A stretch of 64,000 nt of DNA from Pedobacter jeongneungensis (lineage in GTDB: Bacteria; Bacteroidota; Bacteroidia; Sphingobacteriales; Sphingobacteriaceae), in the NCBI RefSeq assembly GCF_000633455.1, contig NZ_AYMG01000001.1, forward strand, positions 310,001 to 374,000, written 5' to 3'. The position numbers and the translations under genes were made by a program. Below are positions 50,506 to 60,463 of this stretch, one piece after another (within the stretch, counting starts at the first letter, position 1; the number at the start of each line of letters is the position of its first letter). Below the pieces are notes generated by a model. That model saw nothing but the letters and a program-made list of their open reading frames with translations, made no database searches and had not been told where the DNA came from.

Positions 50506-53427
50506 ATGTGCAGTAAACTGTCTATAGTCAAGATAAATCTCATAATTTCTTTCATTTTGGTTTGTAGCCTTCAGCTATCGGCCCAAAGCTATAACTTTAC
50601 CAATTACAGTTTAAAAGATGGCCTGCCACAATCGCAGGTAATGGTTATTTACCAGGCAAAAGACAGAACGCTCTGGTTGGGTACTTTTGGGGGCGTAAGC
50701 AATTTCGACGGAAAAGTATTTACTTCTTACAGCAAAGCCGATGGCTTGAGCTCAAATTCGGTAAACTGCATCCTTGAAGATAACCAGAGGCAGATTTATT
50801 TTGGAACCGAGGTGGGGATCAATGTGCTAAAAAAGGGAAAAATAAGCACCATATTTTCAGGGAAAAACGTAAGCCATCTGTTAAAAGATAAGCAGGGTAC
50901 AATTTGGGGAATAACCGAACGTAAACTTTTTAAAATTGAAAAAGGCAAGCTTGCTTTCTATCCTTTAGGAGGATTATATGTAAATGCCATTAATGCCGAT
51001 CAATATGGTAATCTTTATGCGGTTGTTGCAGAAAAAGGGATTTATCAGCTCAAAAATAACAAATGGGTCATTTATCAGGAATTGCCCGCCGAAATTAGTG
51101 CGCTATCCATCAGAAAAATCCTTTTCGACCAGAAAAACAGGAACAAAGTTTACCTGTTAACCTACCGTAGCGGTATTTATGTGTTCGAAAACGGAATAAC
51201 CAAACCTTTTTTTAAAAACCCAGCTATTGATACCTATTACGCTTTAGCACAGGATAATAAAGGCAACATGTGGGTAGGTTCTGAAAAAGGAGCATACCTT
51301 ATCCATAAAAACGGTTCTTTTATTTATTTTAATGCCGAAAACGGGCTGAGCGATAATCAGGTAAACGAGATTTTTAGCGATGCAGAAAACAACGTCTGGA
51401 TTTCTTGTTTCAGTGATGGGATTTATAAGTATGAGGGTGATGCTTTTATTCGCTATAATAAATTTAAAGGTCAGAACATAGCTTACCCCATAAGTGGGAT
51501 TGCTGCAGATAAAAACGACAACCTATGGTTTGGCACCTATAATAAAGGGGTTTTTAAGTACGACGGCAAAAAAGTAGTACAGATCGATAATCCGGTTTTC
51601 AAGGATAAAAAAATCTATTTCGTTTATGCTGATAGAGCAAAAAATATCTGGATATCAACTTATGGTAACGGCGTTTGGAAATACGATGGTCAAAAATTTT
51701 CGCAGGTACTAAAGCCCGAACGTTTTGATAACAGTTGTATTGGAGAGGATAGTGAAGGCGGCATCTGGATAAACGGATTAAAATCATCCACTTATTTAAA
51801 AGATGGGAAAATTGAAAAAATAACTGGCTTTGAAGGCTATTCCTCCTGCATTTTTCCCTATCCCTTAAGTAAAGATAGTGTGCTGCTGGGAACCTCTAAT
51901 GGCGTTACGCTCATCAGAAATAAAAAAATCGACCGTACATTCCAGATTAAAGCACTTAGCCACATACATATATTAAGCATCCTTAAACATGGTGATAACC
52001 TGATTTTTGCAACGCTGGGAGATGGCATCATCACCTGGAACCTCAAAACAAAAGAAATTAAACGTTATGTAGTTGCCAACGGACTTAACTCTAATGATAT
52101 TTATAGCCTGGCCACTGATAATGGTGGAAATTTATGGGCGGGAACGGGGCGTGGAATCAATAAGTTAACCTTTAATAAACAGGAGCAACGCTACGATGTT
52201 TTTAGAGATCATGCGTTAATTGTAGAGTGTAATCAAAACGCGATTATCAATTACAAAAACAATATTTTGGTGGGGACCATCAACGGGCTGATCCAATGCA
52301 AAATTGTACCCCAAAGCCAGAACAAAAAAAGCCCTTTTATCCATATTCAGCAGGTCAGTGTTTTTCATAAAAATGACAGGTCGAAAGATCTTTCTATTGA
52401 TTTAAACCGCAGAAACGATAGCTTTTACAAGTTAAACTATAGTCAGAACCACATTTCAATCAGTTTTAAAGGCGTGTACCTCACAAACCCCGAAAGTGTG
52501 CTTTACCGTTATAAGCTGGTTGGAATAGATAACGATTTTAGTAAACCTGTACCCAATACAGAAATTGAATATTCTGCCATCAGGCCAGGAAGTTATACTT
52601 TTCAGGTATATGCCATTGCAAACGGTCAACAATCCAATATCGAACAGTTTAGTTTTACCATTGTACCGCCTTATTACGATACTGTTTTGTTCAAGATTAT
52701 TGCTTTTCTGGTGATGATCTTTTTGATCTGGCTTATTTTCTACCTCATTTTTAAAACCCGTGAAAGGAAAAAATACCAGTTCGAAAAATTAAAATTAAAA
52801 GAGCAGGAAAAAATCAGGAAGCAGACGGCAGAAGATTTTCATGACGATATCGGCAATAAATTAACCCGGATTAATGTTTTATCGGAGCTTTTAGATAAAA
52901 AAGTAGATGGGGCGGAGAAAGACCAGAAAGAACTGATCCGCTTGATCAGGGAAAATGCAGGCTTGCTTTATACCGGTACAAAAGATATCCTTTGGGCCCT
53001 GGATCCGCACAGTGATAATCTTTTCGAAATTTTGGTACACATTAAAAACTTTGGCATTGATTTATTCCAGAATACAGGCGTTGATTTTAAAATGGAAGGG
53101 GTATTGCCTAAGTACCAAAAGCTGCACCTATCAATGGAGTTTAACCGCAACCTGACGCTTATTTTTAAGGAAATGCTTAATAATGTATTAAAACATGCAA
53201 AAGCCACACAGGTGCTCATTATGGTTATCGAAACGGATCACCATACCATCAATATTTTAACCACGGATGATGGCCAGGGTTTCGATCTCGAATCCGTTGA
53301 AAGGGGAAGAGGTTTAAACAATATTCAAACACGTTGTAAAAGGATAAAATCTACTTTCCAGATTTCTTCTATTAAAGGAAAAGGGACCACAACCACAATT
53401 TCTACCCGGATTCCTGTCACAAAATAG
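50506..53427 (+). CDS. Propeller-type sensor histidine kinase
   Basis: The 973-residue membrane kinase has a signal peptide ending in LSAQ. Many two-component regulator propeller repeats follow (blocks like DRTLWLGTFGGVSNFDGK, NMWVGSEKGAYLI, NNVWISCFSDGIYKYEGD), covering about 30-640. A Y_Y_Y domain lies at about 645-720 (YRYKLVGIDNDF...PGSYTFQVYA) and a membrane helix at about 733-753. The HisKA_3 dimerisation helix has the phospho-acceptor His779 in AEDFHDDIGNKL. The HATPase domain contains NLTLIFKEMLNNVLKHAKA and GRGLNNIQTRCK. It senses a periplasmic ligand. Unlike hybrid HTCS proteins it has no fused receiver. ATG 50506 begins the signal peptide. The response regulator gene follows after 34 bases. 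Confidence 0.93.
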   Translation: MCSKLSIVKINLIISFILVCSLQLSAQSYNFTNYSLKDGLPQSQVMVIYQAKDRTLWLGTFGGVSNFDGKVFTSYSKADGLSSNSVNCILEDNQRQIYFGTEVGINVLKKGKISTIFSGKNVSHLLKDKQGTIWGITERKLFKIEKGKLAFYPLGGLYVNAINADQYGNLYAVVAEKGIYQLKNNKWVIYQELPAEISALSIRKILFDQKNRNKVYLLTYRSGIYVFENGITKPFFKNPAIDTYYALAQDNKGNMWVGSEKGAYLIHKNGSFIYFNAENGLSDNQVNEIFSDAENNVWISCFSDGIYKYEGDAFIRYNKFKGQNIAYPISGIAADKNDNLWFGTYNKGVFKYDGKKVVQIDNPVFKDKKIYFVYADRAKNIWISTYGNGVWKYDGQKFSQVLKPERFDNSCIGEDSEGGIWINGLKSSTYLKDGKIEKITGFEGYSSCIFPYPLSKDSVLLGTSNGVTLIRNKKIDRTFQIKALSHIHILSILKHGDNLIFATLGDGIITWNLKTKEIKRYVVANGLNSNDIYSLATDNGGNLWAGTGRGINKLTFNKQEQRYDVFRDHALIVECNQNAIINYKNNILVGTINGLIQCKIVPQSQNKKSPFIHIQQVSVFHKNDRSKDLSIDLNRRNDSFYKLNYSQNHISISFKGVYLTNPESVLYRYKLVGIDNDFSKPVPNTEIEYSAIRPGSYTFQVYAIANGQQSNIEQFSFTIVPPYYDTVLFKIIAFLVMIFLIWLIFYLIFKTRERKKYQFEKLKLKEQEKIRKQTAEDFHDDIGNKLTRINVLSELLDKKVDGAEKDQKELIRLIRENAGLLYTGTKDILWALDPHSDNLFEILVHIKNFGIDLFQNTGVDFKMEGVLPKYQKLHLSMEFNRNLTLIFKEMLNNVLKHAKATQVLIMVIETDHHTINILTTDDGQGFDLESVERGRGLNNIQTRCKRIKSTFQISSIKGKGTTTTISTRIPVTK

Positions 53428-53461
53428 CATAAAAGCCGTCTAATCATTAAACACACCCAAA

Positions 53462-54088
53462 ATGAACCATACTATACGAATTGTTTTAATAGAAGACGAT
53501 GATATTTTAAGAATGGGCTATGAGTCGCTATTAACTGATATAGAAGATTTTACCGTTGTAAATTCTTACGCATCATACGATTTGGCCAGGAAACATTTAG
53601 ATGCCGATCAGCCGGATGTAATCCTGCTTGATATCCAGATGCCAGGTACAAATGGTTTACAGGCATTGCCCTTTATCAAAAAAACTTTGCCAAATGCCCA
53701 TATCATCATTTTAACCGTATTCGATTCGCCCGAACTCGTATTCGAAGCTTTAACCATGGGGGCGGGCGGTTACCTCACCAAAAATTCGAGCGCGGCAAAA
53801 ATTATCGATGCCGTTAGGGAAGTAAGTACAGGCGGCGGTGCCATGAGCACTAATGTAGCGCGGATTGTGATGCATTCTTTTCAAAAGAACCTGAACTCTC
53901 CATTAACCAAAAGAGAAACAGAGATATTGGACAGGATAGCCAATGGACAAACCAAACCTCAAATTGCCAATGATCTTTTTATCGACCAGGAAACGGTAAG
54001 GAGCCATGTAAAAAATATCTACATCAAACTCGATGTAAACTCAAAGGCCGAAGCCATTAAAACCGCAAAAGAAAAGCGTTTTATTTAA
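53462..54088 (+). CDS. NarL/LuxR-type response regulator
   Basis: The 208-residue protein has a receiver domain (about 5-120) with the acidic pocket EDDD (11-14), phospho-acceptor Asp57 in VILLDIQMPG, Thr/Lys in LTVFDSPELVFEALTMGAGGYLTKNS. A C-terminal LuxR-type helix-turn-helix follows (LTKRETEILDRIANGQTKPQIANDLFIDQETVRSHVKNIYIKL). It is the cognate partner of the preceding kinase, and likely controls neighbouring genes such as the phospholipase and the second susC/susD pair (inference). Confidence 0.95.
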   Translation: MNHTIRIVLIEDDDILRMGYESLLTDIEDFTVVNSYASYDLARKHLDADQPDVILLDIQMPGTNGLQALPFIKKTLPNAHIIILTVFDSPELVFEALTMGAGGYLTKNSSAAKIIDAVREVSTGGGAMSTNVARIVMHSFQKNLNSPLTKRETEILDRIANGQTKPQIANDLFIDQETVRSHVKNIYIKLDVNSKAEAIKTAKEKRFI

Positions 54089-54121
54089 GTTATAAGAATC
54101 TGCCTTTAAAAAATAATGCTA

Positions 54122-54152
54122 AAATCACCCTTTTTGGGTGATCCTTCCTTTT
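54122..54152 (+). terminator. Terminator after the response regulator gene
   Basis: ATCACCC and GGGTGAT form a 7-bp stem around TTTTT, followed by CCTTCCTTTTC. Confidence 0.5.
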
Positions 54153-54193
54153 CAATTCCGCTTTAATTTTACACCATACAATTAAACGGAATA

Positions 54194-54559
54194 ATGAGTC
54201 CCTCTGCTAAATTCTTTTATGTGCAAGTGAAGCAACTAAATGATGCGGGGGCCTTTTATGCCAATTGTTTAGGGATGCCTACGGAAGCAACCACGCTTCC
54301 CGGCCAGGAAAAAGGAATATTGGTTAAGGCAGACGGCGAAACTAATATTTTTCTTTCGGAACATCGGCATCAAAACCAGACCAATAAAATTGTATTGCAA
54401 AGTGATGATTGCCTGGAGGATTATTGCAGGTTAAAATCGAGAGGAGTTGTTTTTAAAAAAACACCATCTTATTTAAGCGAGGGTTTAAGTGCTGCATTTT
54501 CTGATCCCTATGGTAACGAATTTATCATTTTAGAACAGCGTAACTATAATGAAGATTAA
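54194..54559 (+). CDS. VOC-superfamily (glyoxalase/bleomycin-resistance fold) protein
   Basis: The 121-residue protein is a single VOC module with FFYVQVKQLNDAGAFYANCLGMP at the start and FSDPYGNEFIILEQ at the end, in which the Glu of the last strand is a usual metal ligand. The middle has NIFLSEHRHQNQTNKIVLQSDD. The substrate is unknown. It overlaps the following AraC gene by 11 bases, so the pair is cotranscribed and may share a function. Confidence 0.85.
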   Translation: MSPSAKFFYVQVKQLNDAGAFYANCLGMPTEATTLPGQEKGILVKADGETNIFLSEHRHQNQTNKIVLQSDDCLEDYCRLKSRGVVFKKTPSYLSEGLSAAFSDPYGNEFIILEQRNYNED

Positions 54560-55430
54560 TGGCATGAGGTACGTTAAAGAATTGAGCAACAGAAACAGAA
54601 TTGTAAGCGAAAGCACTTGCGAAGCCGTTTATGAGCAACAGAACGATGCTTATACCATTAAATTTGTTTTTAACGGCGCCGAAGATTGCGAAATCAATAA
54701 ACGAAAATTCAGTATTTACCCTGATACTTTTGCGGTGGTAAACGCCGGAACGAACTTTTGCAGTAAAATAGATTCGATAAGCCCTGTAAATACATTTTCA
54801 GTTTCTTTCGGAGAGCATTTTTTTACTGATTTTCATCATAGCCTCTCCGGCAGCAACGAAAGTTTACTGGATGGGAAAGAGGCTAAAAGCAGGCCGTCAT
54901 TTATCGAATCTTTATATCCTTTTACCGGCGATATGCGCTTTAACGTACAGCACCTTAAAAACCAGCTCGATAAGGGTTTAAAAGACGAAATGCTGATCAA
55001 TGAATATATGCACCACTGCCTTTTAAACTATTATAAAATTTATGATCGCGAAGTGGTGCAGAAACTGGATAAACTCAGCTTTATCAAAACCAAAACCCGC
55101 GAGGAGGTTTTAAAAAGATTAACACTAGCCAAAGAATACATTAGCAGTAATTACAACCAGAATATCACTCTGGAGGCTATTGCAGAGCAGGCCTGTTTAT
55201 CGGTTAACCATTTGCTCAGGACATTTAAAGAGGCTTACGAGATCAGTCCTTACCAGTTTTTGATGCAACTGAGATTAAACCGGGCCAAAAGATTATTACA
55301 GACCACCACTTATTCTTTAAATGAAATTGTGGGGTTAGTGGGTTTTGAATGCCCAAGCTCATTCATCAGGTTATTTAAAAATACGTTCAATATTACTCCT
55401 TTAAAGTATAAGAAGAGTAGGTTGAATTAA
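54549..55430 (+). CDS. AraC-family transcriptional regulator
   Basis: The 293-residue protein has an N-terminal cupin-like sensing part (FSIYPDTFAVVNAGTNFCSK is a typical strand pair). A C-terminal AraC double helix-turn-helix lies at about 195-290: ITLEAIAEQACLSVNHLLRTFKEAYEISPYQFLMQLRLNRAKRLL then SLNEIVGLVGFECPSSFIRLFKNTFNITPLKYKK. The first ATG overlaps the VOC gene; an ATG five codons later is an alternative. A terminator follows at 55541-55575. Confidence 0.92.
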   Translation: MKINGMRYVKELSNRNRIVSESTCEAVYEQQNDAYTIKFVFNGAEDCEINKRKFSIYPDTFAVVNAGTNFCSKIDSISPVNTFSVSFGEHFFTDFHHSLSGSNESLLDGKEAKSRPSFIESLYPFTGDMRFNVQHLKNQLDKGLKDEMLINEYMHHCLLNYYKIYDREVVQKLDKLSFIKTKTREEVLKRLTLAKEYISSNYNQNITLEAIAEQACLSVNHLLRTFKEAYEISPYQFLMQLRLNRAKRLLQTTTYSLNEIVGLVGFECPSSFIRLFKNTFNITPLKYKKSRLN

Positions 55431-55540
55431 AATATAAATAGTGATTTCTGCATATTTTGTATATCAGGATGAAACTATTTTTGAAGCTCTTGCAGGACAA
55501 TTTGTAGAAGTTTTTTCCTGTTTAGGTTAATAATGATTAA

Positions 55541-55575
55541 AAAAGCAAACTGCCAGGATTGGAGTTTGCTTTTTT
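55541..55575 (+). terminator. Rho-independent terminator after the AraC gene
   Basis: AAGCAAACT and AGTTTGCTT form the stem around a loop of about 11 bases, followed by TTTTT. The rest of 55431-55718 shows nothing else. Confidence 0.75.
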
Positions 55576-55718
55576 GCGTTTATGGCCCCTTTATCAAAAA
55601 CGGTGATTTTCGCACATTTTGAGATTTTGATAGCCCCTAAATTGCTTATTGATTTGGTTTCATGCACCCCGGCTAAAAACTAAACTATAAACTAATTACT
55701 AACTATTTATTTCTCAAC

Positions 55719-58700
55719 ATGAAACAAAAATTACTATTGATTTTAATGGTGACCGTTTTGTCTTATTTCAACGCCCTGGCGCAAAATAAAACAATCACCG
55801 GAAAAGTGGTTGATGCAGACGATGGCTTGCCGTTGCCTGGTGTATCAATAAAAATAAAAGGAACATCACAATTAACCCAAACTACAGGGCAGGGAACATT
55901 TTCGATCTCGGTACCTGCAGATGCACAGACTTTGGTACTCAGTTACGTAGGCTATACTGAACAGGAAGTAAAAATAACGGGCGAAACACTAACTGTACGA
56001 TTGGTTTCGTCTTCTAAAAACCTGCAGGACGTAATGATTATTGGTTACGGAACGATAAAGAAAGAAAACTTTACCGGATCGGCAGCAGTAGTTGATAGCG
56101 ATGTTTTAAAGGACCGTCCGGTTACCTCTTTCGAAAAAGCATTGCAAGGGGCAGCAGCAGGTGTGCAGGTAACCAGTGTGTCTGGTCAGCCAGGAGCAAC
56201 CTCTACTGTGCGTATTCGCGGTGTAGGCTCTTTTTCTGCCTCTAGCACGCCTCTTTATGTAGTAGATGGTATTCCGATTACCAATGGCGATTTAAGTAAC
56301 GTAGCGCAAACTTCTGATGTATTATCTACACTTAATCCGAATGATATTGCTTCGTTAACAGTACTAAAGGATGCAACAGCAGCAGCCATTTATGGTTCAA
56401 GGGCAGCAAATGGCGTAGTATTGATTACCACCAAACAAGGTAAAGCGGGGCAGACCAAATTAAACCTGAGCGCCTATACCGGTTACTCTTATCAGGCAGT
56501 AGATAAACCAGAGGTAATGGATGCCACCCAATATTACAAAACCTATTGGGATGTGTATTATGCACAACGCCTGGCCGCAGGTTTAACGCCAGCTGCTGCA
56601 GCTACAGCCGCAAATGGATTAACCAATGGTAAATTGGTTGTAAACCCATATAATACCGCTAATCCTTATGGCGCAAACGGTGTATTGGCCAATGGTGCAG
56701 CATTGCTTTACGATACTAATTGGCGCGATGAAGTATTGCGCAGAGGTGTTACCAAAAATATCGACTTATCGGCAAGTGGAGGTAACGAGAAAACTAAATT
56801 CTTTGTTTCTGGCGGATATTTTGAGCAGAATGGTATCGTAATCCGTTCAGATTTTAAACGTTATTCGGGTAAGTTTAACATGAATTCTGATGTGACCGAT
56901 TTCTTAAAAATAGGGATCAACAATAGTTTGGCCCGTACCGAGCAAAATACCCCGGCAGGAAGCACAGGTTCTGATAACCCGGTAAACTTTGCCGATCAAA
57001 CCGCAAATATTTATCCTTTATATGTAAGGGATGCAAACGGAAATGTGGTATATGATGCCACTGGCAGTCCGGTTTATAACTACATCAATCCGGTTACACC
57101 TGATTTTAACCCGGTTGGCTTATCAAAATTAAACGAATACAATACCATCACCAACAGGGTGATCACGAGTCCTTATGCCGAAATTAAATTTTTAAAAGAT
57201 TTTACAGCTAAAACCATGGTGGCTGTTGATTACATCAATAACCGCGAACGTCAGTTTTATAATATGGAACATGGCGATGGGGTAAGTGTTAAAGGCAGGG
57301 CATACCGTTATACTAAAGAAGATGTTACGGTTACTTTCCAAAACACCTTAACCTACGATAAAACTTTTAATCTGCACAGTTTTAACGTATTATTGGGTCA
57401 GGAGTCTTACCGCACCAAACAGGATTACATTTATGCCCAGGCTACAGGTTTTCCTTTTCCGGGTACCAATGAGTTAATTTCTGCTTCAACCCCAAATACT
57501 ACCCAATCTTATTATACCCAGAAAAGATTTGCATCGTATTTCTCCAGGTTAACCTATAATTACGATACCAAATATTATTTATCTGGAAGCGTAAGAAGAG
57601 ATGGTTCTTCTGTTTTTGGTGATGACCATAAATACGGAACATTTTACTCTGTGGGTGGTGCCTGGCGTATTGGAAGAGAAGATTTCCTTAAAAATGTAAG
57701 CTGGCTTGACGAGTTGAAATTAAGAGGAAGTTATGGTACATCTGGTAACGACAGGATCGAACGTTATGCTGCACAGGGCTTATATGCATTGGGTAAAAAC
57801 TATGAAGGCCAATCAGGTATCAATTATTTCCAATTACCAAACCCTGATTTACGCTGGGAGCAAAATTCAACTTTCGATCTAGGATTAGAATTTGCCATTT
57901 TTAAAGGAAAATTAAGTGGAGAGGTTTCTTACTATAAACGTGGCTCTAAAGGATTACTATTTGGCCAGCCCGTTTCGCAGTTAACCGGCTTCCGTACGCT
58001 AACCACCAATTTAGCCTCGATGGATAATTATGGTGTGGAGGTATTATTAAATGCAAATCCGGTTAAAACCAAAGATTTCGACTGGAACATTTCATTCAAC
58101 ATTACTTCTAACAAAAACAAGATCAAAAAAATGACTCAGGCTGAGGTTATTGATGCCGATGATGCGACCAAAAGATGGACTGTTGGAGGTAGCAGATACG
58201 ACTGGTATTTACGCGAGTACGCAGGAGTAGACGCAGCTGATGGGAAACCAATGTGGTATATGGATGAAGTGGTGAACGGTCAATCAACAGGCAACAGAAT
58301 CACCACTAAAAACTGGTCAACAGCTACCAGGTACAATAATTTCGGTTCATCATTGCCTAAATTTACTGGTGGTTTTAACAATACCTTTAGGTACCAGCAG
58401 TTCGATTTAAGTGTATTCACTTATTTCTCAACAGGTGGAAAAATTTATGATACCCTTTATGGAAATTTAATGCATGGAGGTGCCAATGTGGGTAAACAAT
58501 TATCGGTTGATAATTTCAATAGCTGGCAAAAACCAGGTGACGTAACAGATGTACCTCGTTTTGTAATCAACAATACCGATTTGGGGAACAGCACATCTAC
58601 CCGTTTCCTATACGATGGGTCTTTCTTACGTGTAAAAAACATTGCTTTAGGATATACATTAAAGAAAAACTGGTTAGAAGCCATTCATTTATCAACGCTT

Positions 58701-58841
58701 AGGATTTATGCAACTGCAGAAAACCCTTTCACGCTTGCTAAGCATAAAGGTATGGATCCTGAATCGGCACTTACCGGCTTAACCAATAATGATATTCCGA
58801 ATGTTAAAACGTTTACGTTGGGCCTTAATGTTGGATTTTAA
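55719..58841 (+). CDS. SusC/RagA-family TonB-dependent outer membrane transporter (second pair)
   Basis: The 1040-residue protein has a signal peptide ending in ALAQN. The carboxypeptidase-regulatory-like domain reads ITGKVVDADDGLPLPGVSIKIKGT...LSYVGYTEQEVKI. The plug reads IIGYGTIKKENFTGSAAVV...GVQVTSVSGQPGATSTVRIRGVGSF...PLYVVDGIPI...LKDATAAAIYGSRAANGVVLITTKQGK. The barrel ends in KTFTLGLNVGF. It lacks an STN domain, so regulation by the nearby AraC or two-component regulators is more likely than by an ECF sigma factor. No close match to the -7 consensus was seen upstream. The ligand is unknown; neighbours suggest a glucan or phospholipid-derived compound. Confidence 0.96.
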   Translation: MKQKLLLILMVTVLSYFNALAQNKTITGKVVDADDGLPLPGVSIKIKGTSQLTQTTGQGTFSISVPADAQTLVLSYVGYTEQEVKITGETLTVRLVSSSKNLQDVMIIGYGTIKKENFTGSAAVVDSDVLKDRPVTSFEKALQGAAAGVQVTSVSGQPGATSTVRIRGVGSFSASSTPLYVVDGIPITNGDLSNVAQTSDVLSTLNPNDIASLTVLKDATAAAIYGSRAANGVVLITTKQGKAGQTKLNLSAYTGYSYQAVDKPEVMDATQYYKTYWDVYYAQRLAAGLTPAAAATAANGLTNGKLVVNPYNTANPYGANGVLANGAALLYDTNWRDEVLRRGVTKNIDLSASGGNEKTKFFVSGGYFEQNGIVIRSDFKRYSGKFNMNSDVTDFLKIGINNSLARTEQNTPAGSTGSDNPVNFADQTANIYPLYVRDANGNVVYDATGSPVYNYINPVTPDFNPVGLSKLNEYNTITNRVITSPYAEIKFLKDFTAKTMVAVDYINNRERQFYNMEHGDGVSVKGRAYRYTKEDVTVTFQNTLTYDKTFNLHSFNVLLGQESYRTKQDYIYAQATGFPFPGTNELISASTPNTTQSYYTQKRFASYFSRLTYNYDTKYYLSGSVRRDGSSVFGDDHKYGTFYSVGGAWRIGREDFLKNVSWLDELKLRGSYGTSGNDRIERYAAQGLYALGKNYEGQSGINYFQLPNPDLRWEQNSTFDLGLEFAIFKGKLSGEVSYYKRGSKGLLFGQPVSQLTGFRTLTTNLASMDNYGVEVLLNANPVKTKDFDWNISFNITSNKNKIKKMTQAEVIDADDATKRWTVGGSRYDWYLREYAGVDAADGKPMWYMDEVVNGQSTGNRITTKNWSTATRYNNFGSSLPKFTGGFNNTFRYQQFDLSVFTYFSTGGKIYDTLYGNLMHGGANVGKQLSVDNFNSWQKPGDVTDVPRFVINNTDLGNSTSTRFLYDGSFLRVKNIALGYTLKKNWLEAIHLSTLRIYATAENPFTLAKHKGMDPESALTGLTNNDIPNVKTFTLGLNVGF

Positions 58842-58852
58842 TTTAGAGAAAA

Positions 58853-60307
58853 ATGAAAAATATAAAAATATATAAAACCACCATTTACATCGGTACATTA
58901 CTGTTATTGGTAAATCTAACTGCTTGTAAAAAGGAATTTCTTGAGGTAAGCCCTACCCAACAAATCAACTCAAAAGAGGCATTTTCATCGCTGGCTAAAA
59001 TTCAGGCGGCTATGACGGGTATTTACGATTTAACAACATTCTCCGGCTACACTAACAATATGATTTTAAGTGCCGATGTAAAAGGGAATGATGTAATGAT
59101 TGTAAGTGGTGCCGCAAATTATAACCGTTTTGTAGCACAATATCAGTTTATCGAAACCTCTAGCAACGGTGATGTTGGTGCCTGGTGGGAATACAGTGGA
59201 AAAGTGATTGCTAACGCGAATCAATTTGTTGCCAATATCCCTACTGCGCCGATAACCGACGCACAGAAAACCGAGTTTCTGGCTGAAGCCAGGGCTTTGA
59301 GGGCTTACACTTATTTTTGGTTAATCCGTTGGTTTGCACAGCCATATACCGTTAATCCCGAAGCATTGGGTGTACCTATTGTGAGAGGTCCGCTTGGCCC
59401 TAACGATCCTACACCAGGCAGGGATAAAGTAAAAGATGTTTATGCTTTTATTATTGATGATTTAAAATATGCAGAAACAAATTTGCCTACTGGTAGAACA
59501 AGTGTTTACAGGATGACTAAAGCTGCCATTCAAGGCACATTGGCCAGGGTATATTTAAACATGGGCAACTGGGCAGAGGCAAGCCGTTACGCAAAACTGG
59601 CGCGTACAGGAAAACCATTAAGTACTGCTGCGGCATTGTTAACCGGTTTTAATACGGCTACCACCGAATGGATTTATGGCATCAATGTTCGTACAGATGA
59701 TAATCAAGGGTTCTTAGCCGTATCATCTTTTTATGACCCTTATGATTCTGGATATTCTAGTTTTAGGGTTACTGACGACTTTTTTAACTCTTTTGCTGCA
59801 AACGATGAGCGTAAAAAGCAGTTTTTGGTTAAAAGCAGCACAACAGCCGATCCTAGCACCGGTGCTTACAGAAGAAGAGGTGAGGGCTATCTGATTAATA
59901 AGTTCGATTTTACTACCACAACGGCCAATAACCAGGTATTAATGCGTTCTGCAGAGATGTATCTGATCGAAGCGGAGGCAGAAGCAAGGCTTAGCAATGA
60001 GCCTGCAGCTAAACAAGCGCTTTTAGCAGTACAGCAAAGGGCAGGAGTAGCAACCGCTGTTTCATCAAACACCGGCGATGCACTGATAGAAGAAATCCTG
60101 TTAGAGCGTAACAAAGAATTATATGGCGAAGGGCATAAATTTTTTGATTTATTGCGTACCAAAAAAGGCGTTAACAGAACAGGTTCTACCGTACACTGGA
60201 AAATTGTAAACTTCCCATCTGGTGATAACAGATTGGTTTCGCCAATTCCTCAATCAGAATTAGATGCCAATCCGGTATTAAAACCACAACAAAACCCAGG
60301 CTATTAA
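58853..60307 (+). CDS. SusD/RagB-family surface lipoprotein (second pair)
   Basis: The 484-residue lipoprotein has Cys25 in NLTACKKEFLEVSPTQQI, then SSLAKIQAAMTGIYDL. EARALRAYTYFWLIRWFAQPY and a C-terminal LLERNKELYGEGHKFFDLLRTKKG show the SusD fold. It begins 11 bases after susC and is the partner of that transporter. A terminator follows the gene. Confidence 0.96.
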   Translation: MKNIKIYKTTIYIGTLLLLVNLTACKKEFLEVSPTQQINSKEAFSSLAKIQAAMTGIYDLTTFSGYTNNMILSADVKGNDVMIVSGAANYNRFVAQYQFIETSSNGDVGAWWEYSGKVIANANQFVANIPTAPITDAQKTEFLAEARALRAYTYFWLIRWFAQPYTVNPEALGVPIVRGPLGPNDPTPGRDKVKDVYAFIIDDLKYAETNLPTGRTSVYRMTKAAIQGTLARVYLNMGNWAEASRYAKLARTGKPLSTAAALLTGFNTATTEWIYGINVRTDDNQGFLAVSSFYDPYDSGYSSFRVTDDFFNSFAANDERKKQFLVKSSTTADPSTGAYRRRGEGYLINKFDFTTTTANNQVLMRSAEMYLIEAEAEARLSNEPAAKQALLAVQQRAGVATAVSSNTGDALIEEILLERNKELYGEGHKFFDLLRTKKGVNRTGSTVHWKIVNFPSGDNRLVSPIPQSELDANPVLKPQQNPGY

Positions 60308-60330
60308 TACCATGAAAAATTAATAAATCC

Positions 60331-60370
60331 AGGCCCCCTCAATTTATTTTGAGCGGGGCTTTTTTGTTTT
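60331..60370 (+). terminator. Rho-independent terminator after the second susD
   Basis: GCCCCCTCAA and TTGAGCGGGGC form the stem with a small internal mismatch around TTTAT, followed by TTTTTTGTTTT. Confidence 0.8.
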
Positions 60371-60463
60371 ACATCACATTTTAGTTACCTCATCATTAAG
60401 GTGTTATCGGCATATTATTTTGCTGTAATCTGACCGAACTTTAAGAAAAAAACACCAATAGTT

